Assembly (NCBI RefSeq): GCF_023276355.1
Contig: NZ_JALLPL010000001.1
Location: 1,302,001-1,366,000 of the forward strand
DNA: 64,000 nucleotides
Reading direction: 5' to 3'
Source of the DNA: Haloplanus sp. XH21
GTDB taxonomy: Archaea; Halobacteriota; Halobacteria; Halobacteriales; Haloferacaceae
The stretch's first letter is position 1. Every line of letters starts with the position of its first letter. The notes beneath the pieces were generated by a model. It saw nothing but the letters and a program-made list of their open reading frames with translations. It was not told the origin of the DNA and searched no databases. This document shows positions 40,199-54,804 of the stretch, one piece after another. The translations under genes were made by a program, and so were the position numbers.

Positions 40199-41005
40199 AT
40201 GACCGATGAGGCCGACAGCCAGCAGTATCACCTCGAAGTGTCCCCCGACGACGTGGCCGAGACGGTGCTGCTCCCCGGCGACCCCGAACGCGTCGACATC
40301 GTGACCGACCAGTGGGACACGGCAGAGACCGTGGCCCACCACCGCGAGTACCGCACGGCGACGGGCACGTTCGAGGGCGCGCCGGTGTCGGTCACATCGA
40401 CCGGAATCGGCAGTCCGTCAGCGGCCATCGCCGTCGAGGAACTCGCCAGCGTCGGCGCCGAGACGTTCATCCGGGTCGGCTCCTGTGGGGCGATCCGCCC
40501 CGAAATCGATGTCGGCGACCTCGTCATCACGACGGGCGCGGTCCGGGGCGAGGGGACGAGCGACGAGTACGTCCGCGGGGACTACCCTGCCGTCGCGGAT
40601 CACGCCGTCGTCTCGGCGCTCGTCGCTGCCGCCGAACGCCTCGACTACGACTACCACTGCGGTATCACGATGAGCACCGACAGTTTCTACGCCGGGCAGG
40701 CGCGCCCCGGGTTCGACGGGTTCGCGGCCAGCGCGAGCGAGTCGCTGCTCGGCGATCTGCGCAACGTGAACGTCGCGAACGTCGAGATGGAGGCGAGCGC
40801 CGTGCTCACGCTGGCGAACATCCACGCCCTCCGTGCCGGTGCGGTGTGTACCGTCTTCGCCAACCGGACGACTGGCGAGTTCCGGACCGAAGGCGAGGCG
40901 CGCGCTGCGGAAGTCGGGAGTCTCGCGGCCAACATTCTCCACGAGATGAACGCCCGGCGCACCGAGGCCGGCGCCGACGCCTGGCACGCCGACCTCTCCC
41001 TATAG
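40199..41005 (+). CDS. udp: Nucleoside phosphorylase (uridine phosphorylase-like)
   Basis: A 268-residue trimer/hexamer-type nucleoside phosphorylase (PNP/UDP family 1). Landmarks: VLLPGDPERVDIV (phosphate site), TSTGIGSPSAAIAVEEL, IRVGSCGAIRPEIDVGDLVI and EMEASAVLTLAN with the ribose-binding Met-Glu. The sequence suits uridine phosphorylase, in keeping with the nearby cytidine deaminase, but purine specificity cannot be excluded. It splits nucleosides to a free base and ribose 1-phosphate. Confidence 0.93.
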   Translation: MTDEADSQQYHLEVSPDDVAETVLLPGDPERVDIVTDQWDTAETVAHHREYRTATGTFEGAPVSVTSTGIGSPSAAIAVEELASVGAETFIRVGSCGAIRPEIDVGDLVITTGAVRGEGTSDEYVRGDYPAVADHAVVSALVAAAERLDYDYHCGITMSTDSFYAGQARPGFDGFAASASESLLGDLRNVNVANVEMEASAVLTLANIHALRAGAVCTVFANRTTGEFRTEGEARAAEVGSLAANILHEMNARRTEAGADAWHADLSL

Positions 41006-41064
41006 AGCCGGCGGCGGTAACTGGTTTCCAACACCTCTATAACGGGTGATGGCTGAGTGGGGGC

Positions 41065-42243
41065 ATGACCTCTCAGGTCGTCGTTCTCGGGTCCGGGTAC
41101 GCGGGCGCCGGCGCCGTCAAGAGCTTCGAGGAAGCCAACGACGACGCCGCCGAGCTGACCTGGATCTCCGAGCACGACTATCATCTCGTCCTCCACGAGT
41201 CCCACCGCGTCATCCGCGATACGAGCGTCGCCTCCAAGATCACCATCCCCGTCGACGAGATCAAGTCACCCGAGACCACCTTCCGCCAGGGGCGCGTCGC
41301 GGGCCTTGATGTCGATGACCGTGTCGTTCACCTCGAAGACGGCGAGACCGTCGACTACGACTACCTCCTCATCGCCCTCGGAAGCCGGACCGCGTTCTAC
41401 GGGATCGAGGGACTCGAAGCGTACTCACACACGCTGAAAGGCCTCGACGACGCCCGCGAGATCCACGACGACGTGGCTGCGGCGGCCACCGACGCCACCC
41501 AGTCCGAACCCGCACAGGTCGTCGTCGGCGGCGCCGGCCTCTCCGGTATCCAGTCGGCGGGCGAACTCGCCGCCTACCGCGACGAACACCGCGCCCTCAT
41601 CGATGTCACGCTCGTCGAGGGTCTCGACAGCGTGTTGCCCGGACAGGACCCCGAACTCCAGGGCGCGCTCCGGCAACGCCTGGAGGACGCCGATGTCGAC
41701 ATCATGTGCGGCGAGTTCGTCTCCCGCGTCGATGAGGACACCATCTTCATCGGCGGCGGGGAGGACGACGAGCCGACGGAACTGGACTACGATGTCTTCA
41801 TCTGGACCGGCGGCATCACGGGCCAGGACGAACTCGACGACGCGGGCGTCGACAAGGACGACCGGAGCAACCGGGTGTACGCCGATCGCGACTTCCGGAC
41901 GAGCGACGACCGCGTGTTCGCCATCGGCGATACGGCGCTCGTCGAACAGGGTCCCGAGGAGTTCGCGCCGCCGACCGCCCAGGCCGCCTGGCAGGCCGCC
42001 GATGTCGCCGGCGAAAACCTGGTGCGTGCGGCCAAAGGGCAGTCGCTCCGGACGTGGACGTACGACGACAAGGGGACGCTCGTCTCGGTCGGTGAGAAGG
42101 CCGTCGCCCACGGCGTCGATCCACTACCAATCGATACGTTCGGGGGTGTCGGCGCGACGACCCTCAAAAAGTTCGTTGCGGCGCGGTGGATCGCGGACGT
42201 TTCTTCTGTCGGCCGGGCGATCGACGCCTGGTCCGATATGTGA
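41065..42243 (+). CDS. NADH dehydrogenase-like FAD oxidoreductase (NDH-2 type)
   Basis: A 392-residue two-dinucleotide-binding flavoprotein. The FAD site is VVLGSGYAGAGAVKSFEEAN at the start, DYLLIALGSRTAFYGI follows, and the NAD(P) site is QVVVGGAGLSGIQSAGELAA. The second FAD contact is RVFAIGDTALVEQGPEEFAP and TAQAAWQAADVAGENLV. This is the NDH-2/sulfide-quinone-reductase-like family; the sulfide-specific cysteines are not apparent. The enzyme probably passes electrons from NADH to membrane quinones. The C-terminus is a short amphipathic end. Confidence 0.9.
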   Translation: MTSQVVVLGSGYAGAGAVKSFEEANDDAAELTWISEHDYHLVLHESHRVIRDTSVASKITIPVDEIKSPETTFRQGRVAGLDVDDRVVHLEDGETVDYDYLLIALGSRTAFYGIEGLEAYSHTLKGLDDAREIHDDVAAAATDATQSEPAQVVVGGAGLSGIQSAGELAAYRDEHRALIDVTLVEGLDSVLPGQDPELQGALRQRLEDADVDIMCGEFVSRVDEDTIFIGGGEDDEPTELDYDVFIWTGGITGQDELDDAGVDKDDRSNRVYADRDFRTSDDRVFAIGDTALVEQGPEEFAPPTAQAAWQAADVAGENLVRAAKGQSLRTWTYDDKGTLVSVGEKAVAHGVDPLPIDTFGGVGATTLKKFVAARWIADVSSVGRAIDAWSDM

Positions 42244-42777
42244 TCAGTGGGTCGGCTCCTCGGCCGGCGCCTTCATGTCGTCGATGCGGAGGATGAGGAC
42301 GTTGTCGGTGTCGTCCTTGCCGTCGACGGTCCCCTCGATGACGAGTTTCGAGAGCGGCGTCGGCCCGACGCGCACCTTATCGCCCTCGTGGAACTCCTTG
42401 ACTGAGCCCTGGATGTGGATCTCGGCGCGGCAGAGGTCAGGGTGGTGGACGGACGAGAGGTCGATCTCGTCGACGTTTGCGGTGTCGACGGGCTCGCCGT
42501 CGTGAAGCAGCGGGACGGCGGCGGGTTCGTCCATCCGCTCGACGTCGAGCGCCTCGTAGGCGTTGGCCGTCGGCTTGTAGCCGCCTTTCGGCCCCGGTAC
42601 ACCTTCGACCAGTTGGAGTGCTTTCAGACTCTGCATCTGGTTGCGGATCGTTCCCGGGTTTCGGTCGACCTCTTCGGCGATGTCCTCACCCTTGACCGCG
42701 TCTTCGGTTTCGCGATGGAGATTGATGAGGGCCGTCAGGATCGTTTTCTGACTCGATGTCAGTTCGATTGATGACAT
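42244..42777 (-). CDS. Winged-helix transcriptional regulator with C-terminal beta domain
   Basis: A 177-residue regulator. The N-terminal part is a winged helix (ELTSSQKTILTALINLHRET, then DIAEEVDRNPGTIRNQMQSL as the recognition helix and VEGVPGPKGGYKPTANAYE as the wing), of Rrf2/MarR-like appearance. The C-terminal 80 residues (DLCRAEIHIQGSVKEFHEGD and VGPTPLSKLVIEGTVDG) form a small beta domain that may sense a ligand. The ATG at 42777 has a TTTTAATAATG box upstream. It faces the epimerase gene, so it may regulate that promoter or its own. The ligand is unknown. Confidence 0.8.
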   Translation of the reverse strand: MSSIELTSSQKTILTALINLHRETEDAVKGEDIAEEVDRNPGTIRNQMQSLKALQLVEGVPGPKGGYKPTANAYEALDVERMDEPAAVPLLHDGEPVDTANVDEIDLSSVHHPDLCRAEIHIQGSVKEFHEGDKVRVGPTPLSKLVIEGTVDGKDDTDNVLILRIDDMKAPAEEPTH

Positions 42778-42797
42778 ACGTTCGAGTTGGCGTCTCG

Positions 42798-42808
42798 CAT
42801 TATTAAAA
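42798..42808 (-). promoter_or_regulatory. TATA-like box of the winged-helix regulator
   Basis: TTTTAATAATG on the minus strand, 21-31 bases before ATG 42777, supports a leaderless start for the regulator. Confidence 0.5.
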
Positions 42809-42898
42809 TCGATGGATGTTCGAAACACGCCGTAATTCCATCCTTCGTGTCGATACGAAAGCGATACGACTTTGCATCCGTCGGGATTCGACGTGGGT

Positions 42899-43849
42899 AT
42901 GAACGGCAAGCGCGTCCTCGTCACGGGTGGGGCGGGGTTCATCGGGTCGAACCTCGCGAACCATCTCGCTGCCGACAACGAGGTTATCGCACTCGACGAC
43001 TGCCACCTCGGTACGCCGGAGAATCTCGACGGCGTCGACGCCGACGGCAACCCAACCGACGCCGAGAACGCCGTGGAGTTCGTCGACGGAAGCGTCCTCG
43101 ACGACGACCTGCCCACCGACGTTGATGTGCTCTTCCACCTCGCGGCCTACTCCTCATACACGATGGCCGAGGAGAACAAACGCGAGGCGACGCGCGTCAA
43201 CGTCGAGGGGTTCGTCAATACGGTCGAACAGGCCATCGAGGACGGCTGTGACACCGTCGTCTACGCCTCGACGTCCTCCATCTACGGCTCTCGAACCGAA
43301 CCATCGCCCGAAGAGATGGCCGTCGAGGCCCACACCTGTTACGAGGCGTCGAAACTCGCCCGCGAGCGCTACGCCGAATACTTCAGCAACCACTACGACA
43401 TCACCGCCGCCGGCCTGCGCTTTTTCTCGGTGTACCAGGGCTACGGCGGCGCCGAGGAACACAAAGGCGAGTACGCCAACACCGTCGCGCAGTTCGCGGA
43501 CGCCATCGCCAACGGCGAGGCACCCGTCCTCTTCGGCGACGGCACGCAGACCCGCGACTTCACCCACGTCAGCGACGTGGTGCGGGCCATCGAACTCGCG
43601 GCCGACCACGAACTCGACGAGGTGTACAACGTCGGCACCGGCGAGAGCTACGACTTCAACACGATGGTCGAGATGATCAACGACGCACTCGGCACCGACA
43701 TCGATCCCGAGTACATCGAGAACCCGCTCCCCGTCTACGTCCACGACACCATGGCCGACGCCTCGAAACTGCACGAGGCGACGGGCTGGGAGCCCCAAAT
43801 CGACTTCGAGGACGGCGTTTCGCGGGTGTGTGCGCCCTACACGGACTGA
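42899..43849 (+). CDS. NAD-dependent epimerase/dehydratase (UDP-glucose 4-epimerase-like)
   Basis: A 316-residue extended SDR. The NAD site is RVLVTGGAGFIGSNLANHLA, with DDCHLGTPENL following, and the catalytic triad is in STSSIYGSRTEPS (Ser) and CYEASKLARERYAEYF (Tyr-x-x-x-Lys). LRFFSVYQGYGGAEEHKG and VARA-like VVRAIELAADHELDEVYNVG are family features. It probably changes a nucleotide sugar for surface glycan or S-layer glycoprotein synthesis, but the sugar cannot be named. The ATG at 42899 is preferred to one nine codons earlier. Confidence 0.9.
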   Translation: MNGKRVLVTGGAGFIGSNLANHLAADNEVIALDDCHLGTPENLDGVDADGNPTDAENAVEFVDGSVLDDDLPTDVDVLFHLAAYSSYTMAEENKREATRVNVEGFVNTVEQAIEDGCDTVVYASTSSIYGSRTEPSPEEMAVEAHTCYEASKLARERYAEYFSNHYDITAAGLRFFSVYQGYGGAEEHKGEYANTVAQFADAIANGEAPVLFGDGTQTRDFTHVSDVVRAIELAADHELDEVYNVGTGESYDFNTMVEMINDALGTDIDPEYIENPLPVYVHDTMADASKLHEATGWEPQIDFEDGVSRVCAPYTD

Positions 43850-43918
43850 CCGTTCGCCACCCCGGCCTCGGCGTCCAACCGACATTACTGCCTTCCGACC
43901 GCCCGACGCCCGGGCGGC

Positions 43919-43924
43919 TTTTTA
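43919..43924 (+). promoter_or_regulatory. TATA-like box of the arginase gene
   Basis: TTTTTA lies 25-30 bases before GTG 43949, fitting a leaderless promoter. Confidence 0.45.
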
Positions 43925-43948
43925 CCGCGTCCGATCCAACCGACGCCC

Positions 43949-44832
43949 GTGACCTCCGTTCGCCTCATTGGCGTCCCCACCGACTACGGCGCGAGTCGCC
44001 GCGGCGTCGACATGGGCCCGTCGGCCGTCCGCTACGCGGGTCTCGCGGCCACGCTCGCCGACCTCGGTATCGACGCACGGGACGCGGGCGACCTGGCCGT
44101 CCCGAAGACAGAGCGCACCGACCCCGGCCGGCCCGACGCGAAGTATCTCCCGGCCATCGAATCGGTCTGTACCCGTCTGGCCGACGACGTGAGCGACGCC
44201 ATCGCCGACGGCGAGACGCCGCTCGTCCTCGGTGGCGACCACTCCATCGCCATCGGCACGCTCGCCGGGACGGCCCGCGACGCCGACGTCGGCGTCCTCT
44301 GGTTCGACGCCCACGGCGACTTCAACACGCCCGCGACGACGCCGAGTGGCAACGTCCACGGCATGTCGCTTTCGGCGGCGCTCGGCCGCGGCGAGTTCGC
44401 GTCGCTGCCCTGGGCGCAGGCCCCGGGACTCGACGCCGAGCAGGTCGCCCTCGTCGGACTCCGCGACCTGGATACCGAGGAACGGGCGGCGATTCGGGAG
44501 AGCGATGTCACCGCGTTCACGATGAGCGACATCGACGAGCGGGGGATCACCCCCGTCGTCGACGACGCCCTCGACACCATCCGCGGCACCGACGGCGTCC
44601 ACGTGAGTCTGGATCTGGACTGGCTCGATCCGACCGAAGCGCCGGGCGTCGGAACGCCCGTGCGCGGCGGCGTCACCTACCGCGAGGCGCACGCGGCGCT
44701 CGAACGGGTCGCGACGGCGGGCGAAGTGCGCTCGCTGGAGCTGGTGGAAGTGAATCCGATCCTCGACGACCACAACGGGACGGCGGCACTCGCGGTGGAC
44801 CTCGCCGCGAGCGCGCTCGGAAAACGGATCCT

Positions 44833-44836
<4 letters not shown>
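43949..44836 (+). CDS. rocF: Arginase family protein
   Basis: A 295-residue ureohydrolase. The two manganese sites are visible: [11 protein letters not shown] (His), [20 protein letters not shown] (Asp-x-His-x-Asp) and [16 protein letters not shown] (Asp-x-Asp). The N-terminal [28 protein letters not shown] matches arginase (RocF) more than agmatinase. Arginase hydrolyses arginine to ornithine and urea, a route of arginine use in haloarchaea. It starts at GTG 43949 with a TTTTTAC box about 25 bases upstream. Its last four bases overlap the convergent gyrA end. Confidence 0.9.
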
Positions 44837-49304
<4,468 letters not shown>

Positions 49305-49376
49305 TCACCAAGCCGACTTTCGGTTCGACGGCTCACGCCCCTCGCCACGCTTCACTTCCACCCTGCTGGCGGTGGC

Positions 49377-49385
49377 CTTTTAAAC
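49377..49385 (+). promoter_or_regulatory. TATA-like box of top6B
   Basis: CTTTTAAAC lies 26-34 bases before ATG 49411. The 205 bases between gyrB and top6B thus hold both divergent promoters. Confidence 0.5.
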
Positions 49386-49410
49386 GTCGTCCCGGTACGC
49401 CTACCACAGG

Positions 49411-51825
49411 ATGACATCGTTCCAGTCGACGCTCGGCGAGGAGGCCGGCATCGCCGAGGAGCTGGCCGAGAATCAGCGGGCCATCTCCATCGCCGAGTTC
49501 TTCGAGAAGAACAAACACATGCTCGGCTTCGACTCCGGGGCCAGGGGGCTGGTGACCGCCGTCAAGGAGGCGGTGGACAACGCCCTCGACGCCACGGAGG
49601 AGGCCGGCATCGCGCCCGACATCTACGTCGAGATCGCGGAGGCGGGCGACTACTACCGGCTCATCGTCGAGGACAACGGCCCCGGCATCACGCGGGAACA
49701 GATCCCTCGTGTGTTCGGGAAACTGCTGTACGGCTCCCGGTTTCACGCCCGCGAACAGTCCCGTGGCCAGCAGGGTATCGGTATCTCCGCGGCGGTTCTC
49801 TACTCTCAACTCACCTCCGGCAAACCCGCGAAGATCACCAGCCGAACCCGTGGCAGCGACGAGGCGCAGTATTTCGAACTCGTCGTCGACACCGACGACA
49901 ACGAACCCGAAATCAGGAGCGAGCAAACCACCTCGTGGGACCGTCCCCACGGGACCCGCATCGAACTCGAGATGGAGGCGAACATGCGGGCGCGCGCTCA
50001 ACTCCACGACTACATCAAGCACACGGCGGTCGTCAACCCGCACGCCCGGGTCGAACTCCGCGAACCCGGACTTGACGAACCGCTGAAGTTCGAGCGCGGC
50101 ACCGACCAGCTGCCCGCCGAAACCGAGGAGATCCGCCCCCACCCCCACGGCGTCGAACTCGGCACCCTGCTGAAGATGCTCGAGGCGACGGAGTCGTACT
50201 CGGTGTCCGGGTTCCTGCAGGGGGAGTTCACCCGCGTCGGCGGCAAGACGTCGACCAAGGTCTGTGACCGGTTCCGCGACCGGCATTACGGCCGGGAGAT
50301 GGCGTGGGCGACGCCGAGCGTGGCCCCTGGCACCGTGGACGATATCGACGTGGAAGACGCCCTCGTCGACGCCGTGGCCAACAAGAGCAGTGACGCGACC
50401 GACTGGTTCGCCGAGCAGGTGACCGAAACGGTCGGTGACCGCGAGCGCATCGCCCACCATGTCCTCGTGGAAATCGTCGGCAACGTCGCCGACGCGGCCG
50501 AAGACGAGTTCGACGAGACGTTCGGCGACACCGTTCGCGAGAACGCCGTCGCCGCGGCCTGGGACGAACTCACCCACCCCGACCTGTTGACGGCGTCGCT
50601 CTACGAACGCATCGACGACGCGACGAGCACGCGGAAGGACGACGCGGCGATTCAGGGCCTGGCCGAACGGGTGGCCGAGAAGTTCGCCGAGGCCGACGAC
50701 CCGCGCCACCGGGCGACCCGGGACGAACTCGCCGGCTACGTCGACCGCTCGGCCGACCGCGTCGCGGAGGCGACCGAGGCCACCTTCGGCGACACCGCCC
50801 GCGAGAACGTCGTCGAGTCGCTCTGGGCGGTCATGTGGACCGTCCCCGACGACCTTCCCAAGGTGAAAGCGGCGGCCGGCGACCGCGACACCGCCTCCGA
50901 ACTCCTCGAGGCGATGCGCGAGACGGACATCCTCGCGCCCCCGACCGACTCCCTCTCGCCCATCACCGCCGACCTGGTCGAGGCGGGCCTGCGCAAGGAG
51001 TTCGACGCCGACTTCTTTGCGGCAGCGACCCGCGACGCCGAGGTCCACGGTGGCGACCCCTTCATCGTGGAGGCCGGCATCGCCTACGGCGGCGACCTGC
51101 CGAGCGACGGATCGGCCCAGGTGATGCGTTTTGCCAACCGCGTCCCCCTCGTCTACCAGCGCGGGGCGTGTGCCATCACCGACGTGGTGAAAGACATCGG
51201 CTGGCGCAACTACGGCCTCGACCAACCGGGCGGAAGTGGCCTCCCCTCCGGTCCCGCCGTCGTGATGGTACACGTCGCCTCGACGAACGTCCCCTTCACC
51301 AGCGAATCGAAGGACGCGGTGGCCAACGTCCCGGCAATCGAGGACGAGATCGAACTCGCCATCCGCGAGGCCGCCCGCGAGTTGAAGTCGTATCTCAACC
51401 GGCGGCGCTCGCTGGAGAAGCGCCGGCGCAAGCAGGACGTCCTCGGACAGATCCTGCCGGAGATGGCCGACAAACTCGCCGAGGTGACGGACCGCGAGCG
51501 CCCGAACATCGACGGTGCCCTCGGACGCATCATGAACAACGTGGTCGTCGAACGGTCGGTCGATGCGGGGACGGTCACACTTGCGGTGCGGAACCATTCG
51601 GACCGCACGGAGACGCTGGAGGTGACGGACATCGTCACCGCGGAACCGACGGCCGTGAGCGACGGCGCGTCGGTCGTCGACCTCGACGGCGAATGGTTCG
51701 TGCAGTGGTCCCCGTCGGTGTCGGCGGGTGAAACGGCGACGCTCACTTACGAGGTGAGCACGGAGACGACCTTCGACATCGATGTCGAGGGCGTCGAGGC
51801 GGAGAAACTCACGGTGGATACATGA
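49411..51825 (+). CDS. top6B: DNA topoisomerase VI subunit B
   Basis: An 804-residue Top6B, the ATPase half of archaeal topoisomerase VI. The Bergerat fold motifs are [33 protein letters not shown] and [20 protein letters not shown]. The middle contains the H2TH region and the C-terminal transducer domain ([20 protein letters not shown]). Residues about 300-480 carry an additional acidic haloarchaeal insertion ([20 protein letters not shown] and so on), making the protein longer than the roughly 530-620 of many archaea. A C-terminal beta domain ([17 protein letters not shown]) follows. It overlaps top6A by four bases. Confidence 0.97.
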   Translation: MTSFQSTLGEEAGIAEELAENQRAISIAEFFEKNKHMLGFDSGARGLVTAVKEAVDNALDATEEAGIAPDIYVEIAEAGDYYRLIVEDNGPGITREQIPRVFGKLLYGSRFHAREQSRGQQGIGISAAVLYSQLTSGKPAKITSRTRGSDEAQYFELVVDTDDNEPEIRSEQTTSWDRPHGTRIELEMEANMRARAQLHDYIKHTAVVNPHARVELREPGLDEPLKFERGTDQLPAETEEIRPHPHGVELGTLLKMLEATESYSVSGFLQGEFTRVGGKTSTKVCDRFRDRHYGREMAWATPSVAPGTVDDIDVEDALVDAVANKSSDATDWFAEQVTETVGDRERIAHHVLVEIVGNVADAAEDEFDETFGDTVRENAVAAAWDELTHPDLLTASLYERIDDATSTRKDDAAIQGLAERVAEKFAEADDPRHRATRDELAGYVDRSADRVAEATEATFGDTARENVVESLWAVMWTVPDDLPKVKAAAGDRDTASELLEAMRETDILAPPTDSLSPITADLVEAGLRKEFDADFFAAATRDAEVHGGDPFIVEAGIAYGGDLPSDGSAQVMRFANRVPLVYQRGACAITDVVKDIGWRNYGLDQPGGSGLPSGPAVVMVHVASTNVPFTSESKDAVANVPAIEDEIELAIREAARELKSYLNRRRSLEKRRRKQDVLGQILPEMADKLAEVTDRERPNIDGALGRIMNNVVVERSVDAGTVTLAVRNHSDRTETLEVTDIVTAEPTAVSDGASVVDLDGEWFVQWSPSVSAGETATLTYEVSTETTFDIDVEGVEAEKLTVDT

Positions 51826-52910
51826 GCACACAGGACGAGCGCGCACGACAGCAGTTGATCGACCTGGCGGCGGAGTTCTACGAGCAGTTCGAACGGGGCG
51901 ACGTCCCCGAGATGACGCTCCCCACCCGGACGAAAAGCAACATCGAGTACGACGAGGAAAGCGGCGTGTGGGTCTACGGCGACCGCACCTCGACCCGCTC
52001 TGCCAACTCGGTGCGGGGCGCCCGCAAACTGCTCAAGGCGACCTACACCATCGACTTCCTCGTCCGGCAACTGGAGGAGGGGCGCTCCTCGACGCTCCGA
52101 GAACTCTACTACCTCTCGGAGTCGTGGGACGCCGACGAGGCCGGCTTCTCGGATCAGGACGAGTCCAACCAGTTGATCGAGGACCTCGAAATCGTCTCCG
52201 ACGTGACCCGAGAGGACTTCCACATGCGCCCCGAGGAGTCGGGCGCGACGTTGATGGGGCCCCTGGAGCTGCGCGAGCAGACCCGGCGCGGCGAGCGTGA
52301 AATCCACTGTCAGAAAGACGTCGGCGAGGGCGGCTACCAGATTCCGAACAACCCCGACACCATCGACTTTCTCGACCACGACATCGACTTCATCCTCTGT
52401 GTCGAGACCGGTGGGATGCGGGACCGCCTCGTCGAGAACGGCTTCGACACCGACCACAACGCCCTCGTCGTTCACCTCAAGGGTCAGCCCGCACGGGCAA
52501 CCCGCCGCATCGTCAAGCGTCTCCACGACGAACTCGACCTGCCCGTCGTGGTCTTCACCGACGGCGACCCCTGGTCGTACCGCATCTACGGCTCCGTCGC
52601 CTACGGCTCCATCAAGAGCGCCCACCTCTCGAAATACCTCGCCACGCCCGAGGCGCAGTTCGTCGGTATCCAGCCCGAGGACATCGTGGAGTACGACCTG
52701 CCGACCGACCCGCTCGCGGATTCGGACGTGAACGCCCTCGAATCCGAACTCGACGACCCCCGGTTCACGACCGACTACTGGAAAGAGCAGATCGAACTCC
52801 AGCTCGACATCGGCAAGAAGGCCGAACAGCAGGCGCTCGCCTCCCGTGGCCTGGATTTCGTTACCGACGAGTACCTGCCCGAACGGCTGGGCGAAATGGG
52901 CGTTCTGTAG
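51822..52910 (+). CDS. top6A: DNA topoisomerase VI subunit A
   Basis: A 362-residue Top6A (Spo11-like), the DNA-cleaving half of topoisomerase VI. The catalytic tyrosine is expected at Y97 in [16 protein letters not shown]. The Toprim domain follows with [16 protein letters not shown] and [20 protein letters not shown] (Asp-x-Asp metal site). It starts inside the end of top6B (ATGA), so both subunits are made together in the A2B2 enzyme, which relaxes and unlinks DNA with ATP. Length and motifs are normal. Confidence 0.97.
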   Translation: MSTQDERARQQLIDLAAEFYEQFERGDVPEMTLPTRTKSNIEYDEESGVWVYGDRTSTRSANSVRGARKLLKATYTIDFLVRQLEEGRSSTLRELYYLSESWDADEAGFSDQDESNQLIEDLEIVSDVTREDFHMRPEESGATLMGPLELREQTRRGEREIHCQKDVGEGGYQIPNNPDTIDFLDHDIDFILCVETGGMRDRLVENGFDTDHNALVVHLKGQPARATRRIVKRLHDELDLPVVVFTDGDPWSYRIYGSVAYGSIKSAHLSKYLATPEAQFVGIQPEDIVEYDLPTDPLADSDVNALESELDDPRFTTDYWKEQIELQLDIGKKAEQQALASRGLDFVTDEYLPERLGEMGVL

Positions 52911-52911
52911 G

Positions 52912-54579
52912 TCACTCGACGAGGCGATCGATCCGCGACAGCGAGTCGGCGTCCGCGGGTGACTTGTCGTCACGGACGGCCACGAACCGGGGGAACCGGA
53001 GCGCGTACCCCGACTCGTAGGTGGGCGATTCCTGAATCTCTTCGTAGCCGACCTCGAACACCACCGCGGGGTCGATGTCGACCTCGGTGCCGTCCCGTCC
53101 CTCGATCCGCGGTTCGAGCAGGTCGGTCAGTTCGGCCAATCGTTCGTCCGTGATCCCCGTCGCGACCTTGCCGATGGTGGCGAACCCGCCGTCTCCGCTT
53201 CCGCCCCCGTCCTCGACGCGGGCCGACAGGAGGAAGGTGCCGAGATGGTTCGCCCGCCGGCCCTCGCCCCACTCCGCGCCCGTCACGACGAGGTCGAGCG
53301 TCTCCACGTCGGGTTTTCGCTTCAGCCAGTTCTGCCCCCGCTTGCCCGGCGTGTACGCCGACTCGGGGTTCTTGAGCATGATGCCCTCGTGGCCGTCCGA
53401 CAGCGCCGCCGCCTCGCGGTCGGCGATGTCGTCCACGTCGTCGGTGAGGGTGAGCGGCGAGACGTGTGTCGCGAGCGTGTCGGCCAACCGCTCGCGGCGC
53501 TCGCGAAGCGAGGCGTCCAGCAGGTCCGTCCCGCCGACGTGGAGGCAGTCGAACGTCCGGAGTTCGACGGCGACTTCCTCGCGCATCCGTTCGATGTCGT
53601 GCTTGCGCCGGAAGCGCCGCAGCACCTCCTGGAAGGGCAGGGGGTCGCCGTCGTCGTCGACCGCGACCACCTCTCCGTCGAGGATGACGGGTACCTCGAG
53701 TTCGGTCTCGGCGAACTCGACGACTTCCGGGAGGGCGTCGGTCACGTCCTCCATGTTCCGGGAGAAAATCCGCGTCTCGCCAGCGGGGTCGTGGTGGACC
53801 TGCACCCGCGCGCCGTCGTATTTGGTCTCGACGGCGACGGTCCCCCAGGCGTCGACGGCGTCGGCGGCGGTCCCCGTCTGGGCGAGCATCGCCCGTACCG
53901 GCCGCCCGACGGTCAGGGTCACGTCCGTCAGTCCCGGTACGCCCTCGTCGCGGGCCCGGACCGCGACCGCGCCGTAGTCGTTTTCGACCTGCAGGGCGCG
54001 TTCGACGGCGTCGACGGGCACGTCGAACGCCTCGGCGATGGCGTCGCGGACGGTTCCCTCGCCGACGCCGATCCGCATCTCCGAGAGGACGAGTCGCGCG
54101 AGATACCGCGTCGCCGGGGGGTCGGCTCGGTTGAACAGGTCGAAGAGCACGTCGACCTTGTGGTCCTGGCTCCCCGATCCGTCGGCGGCGGCCAGGTCCC
54201 GGAGGCGGTCGTTCACCTCGGCGACGGTCAGCGGGTCACGACCCCCGGCGCCGAACGCGCCGAGTCCTTGCTGGCCGCCCAGGTCGAGCGACTCCGCGAC
54301 CGCACCGATTTCGCCGGCATCGGCGAGGCGATCGGCCACGTCGTCGGGGGTGACGTTCGGCCCTGCGGCGCGCGCGAGCGCCGCGTGACAGAGCGCCGGC
54401 CCGACGTCGAGCGTGGTCGAGTCCCAGGCGGGGAACACCCGCCCGAGCAGCAGTCGAGCCACGACCGGCAGGTCGTCGTCCGCGTCGGCAAACAGCGTCG
54501 CGACCAGCGTCGTGATTTCGAGGTCGGCCGTCTCGGCCTCGATGTCGGCGACGCGGTCGGCGAAATCGGCGAAGTCCAT
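52912..54579 (-). CDS. lig: ATP-dependent DNA ligase
   Basis: A 555-residue archaeal/eukaryotic-type ligase that seals nicks during replication and repair. The nucleophile is Lys253 in VETKYDGARVQVHH (motif I). Further motifs are FSRNMEDVTDALPEVV (III), PVILDGEVVAVDDDGDPLPF (IIIa), EGIMLKNPESAYTPGKRGQN (IV) and WLKRKPD (V), followed by the OB domain. The N-terminal DNA-binding helical domain spans about residues 1-220. The ATG at 54579 matches the family start; an earlier ATG at 54666 would add a poor leader. It converges on top6A. Confidence 0.97.
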   Translation of the reverse strand: MDFADFADRVADIEAETADLEITTLVATLFADADDDLPVVARLLLGRVFPAWDSTTLDVGPALCHAALARAAGPNVTPDDVADRLADAGEIGAVAESLDLGGQQGLGAFGAGGRDPLTVAEVNDRLRDLAAADGSGSQDHKVDVLFDLFNRADPPATRYLARLVLSEMRIGVGEGTVRDAIAEAFDVPVDAVERALQVENDYGAVAVRARDEGVPGLTDVTLTVGRPVRAMLAQTGTAADAVDAWGTVAVETKYDGARVQVHHDPAGETRIFSRNMEDVTDALPEVVEFAETELEVPVILDGEVVAVDDDGDPLPFQEVLRRFRRKHDIERMREEVAVELRTFDCLHVGGTDLLDASLRERRERLADTLATHVSPLTLTDDVDDIADREAAALSDGHEGIMLKNPESAYTPGKRGQNWLKRKPDVETLDLVVTGAEWGEGRRANHLGTFLLSARVEDGGGSGDGGFATIGKVATGITDERLAELTDLLEPRIEGRDGTEVDIDPAVVFEVGYEEIQESPTYESGYALRFPRFVAVRDDKSPADADSLSRIDRLVE

Positions 54580-54667
54580 CGGTTCGGGGTGCGTTCGCGG
54601 TCCGGTTAAGCGCGACGGGTTCGTGTCGGAAAACCGTTCAGATTGGGACGATTGAATTGAAAACATC

Positions 54668-54777
54668 TCGAAAGCCCCGCTTCGCTGGAGTCGGGGGCCT
54701 CGCTGTGCGCGCTCGCTTCGCTCGCGTGCTTGCGTCGGCCGCCTTCCTCCAGCGAAGCGCCCCTTTCAGTCCCACCC
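54668..54777 (-). repeat. 110-base structured element, unit 1 (inverted)
   Basis: On the minus strand it reads GGGTGGGACTGAAAGGGGC, then a perfect 12-bp stem (54747-54758 with 54679-54690, GCTTCGCTGGAG/CTCCAGCGAAGC), a loop rich in GCGAGCGAAG-type sequence, and the end GGGGCTTTCGA. It lies head-to-head with unit 2, 27 bases apart. The flanks match unit 2 almost exactly but the stem sequence is entirely different, so the fold is conserved. The pair fills most of the 419-base gap (54580-54998) between DNA ligase and the GCS2-like gene. Confidence 0.75.
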
Positions 54778-54804
54778 ATATCGACTGACCGACCGGCCGC
54801 CGCT

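Noticed and set aside
49333-51846. An 837-codon open frame opposite top6B
   Set aside because: Antisense shadow of Top6B, which has all its ATPase motifs on the plus strand.
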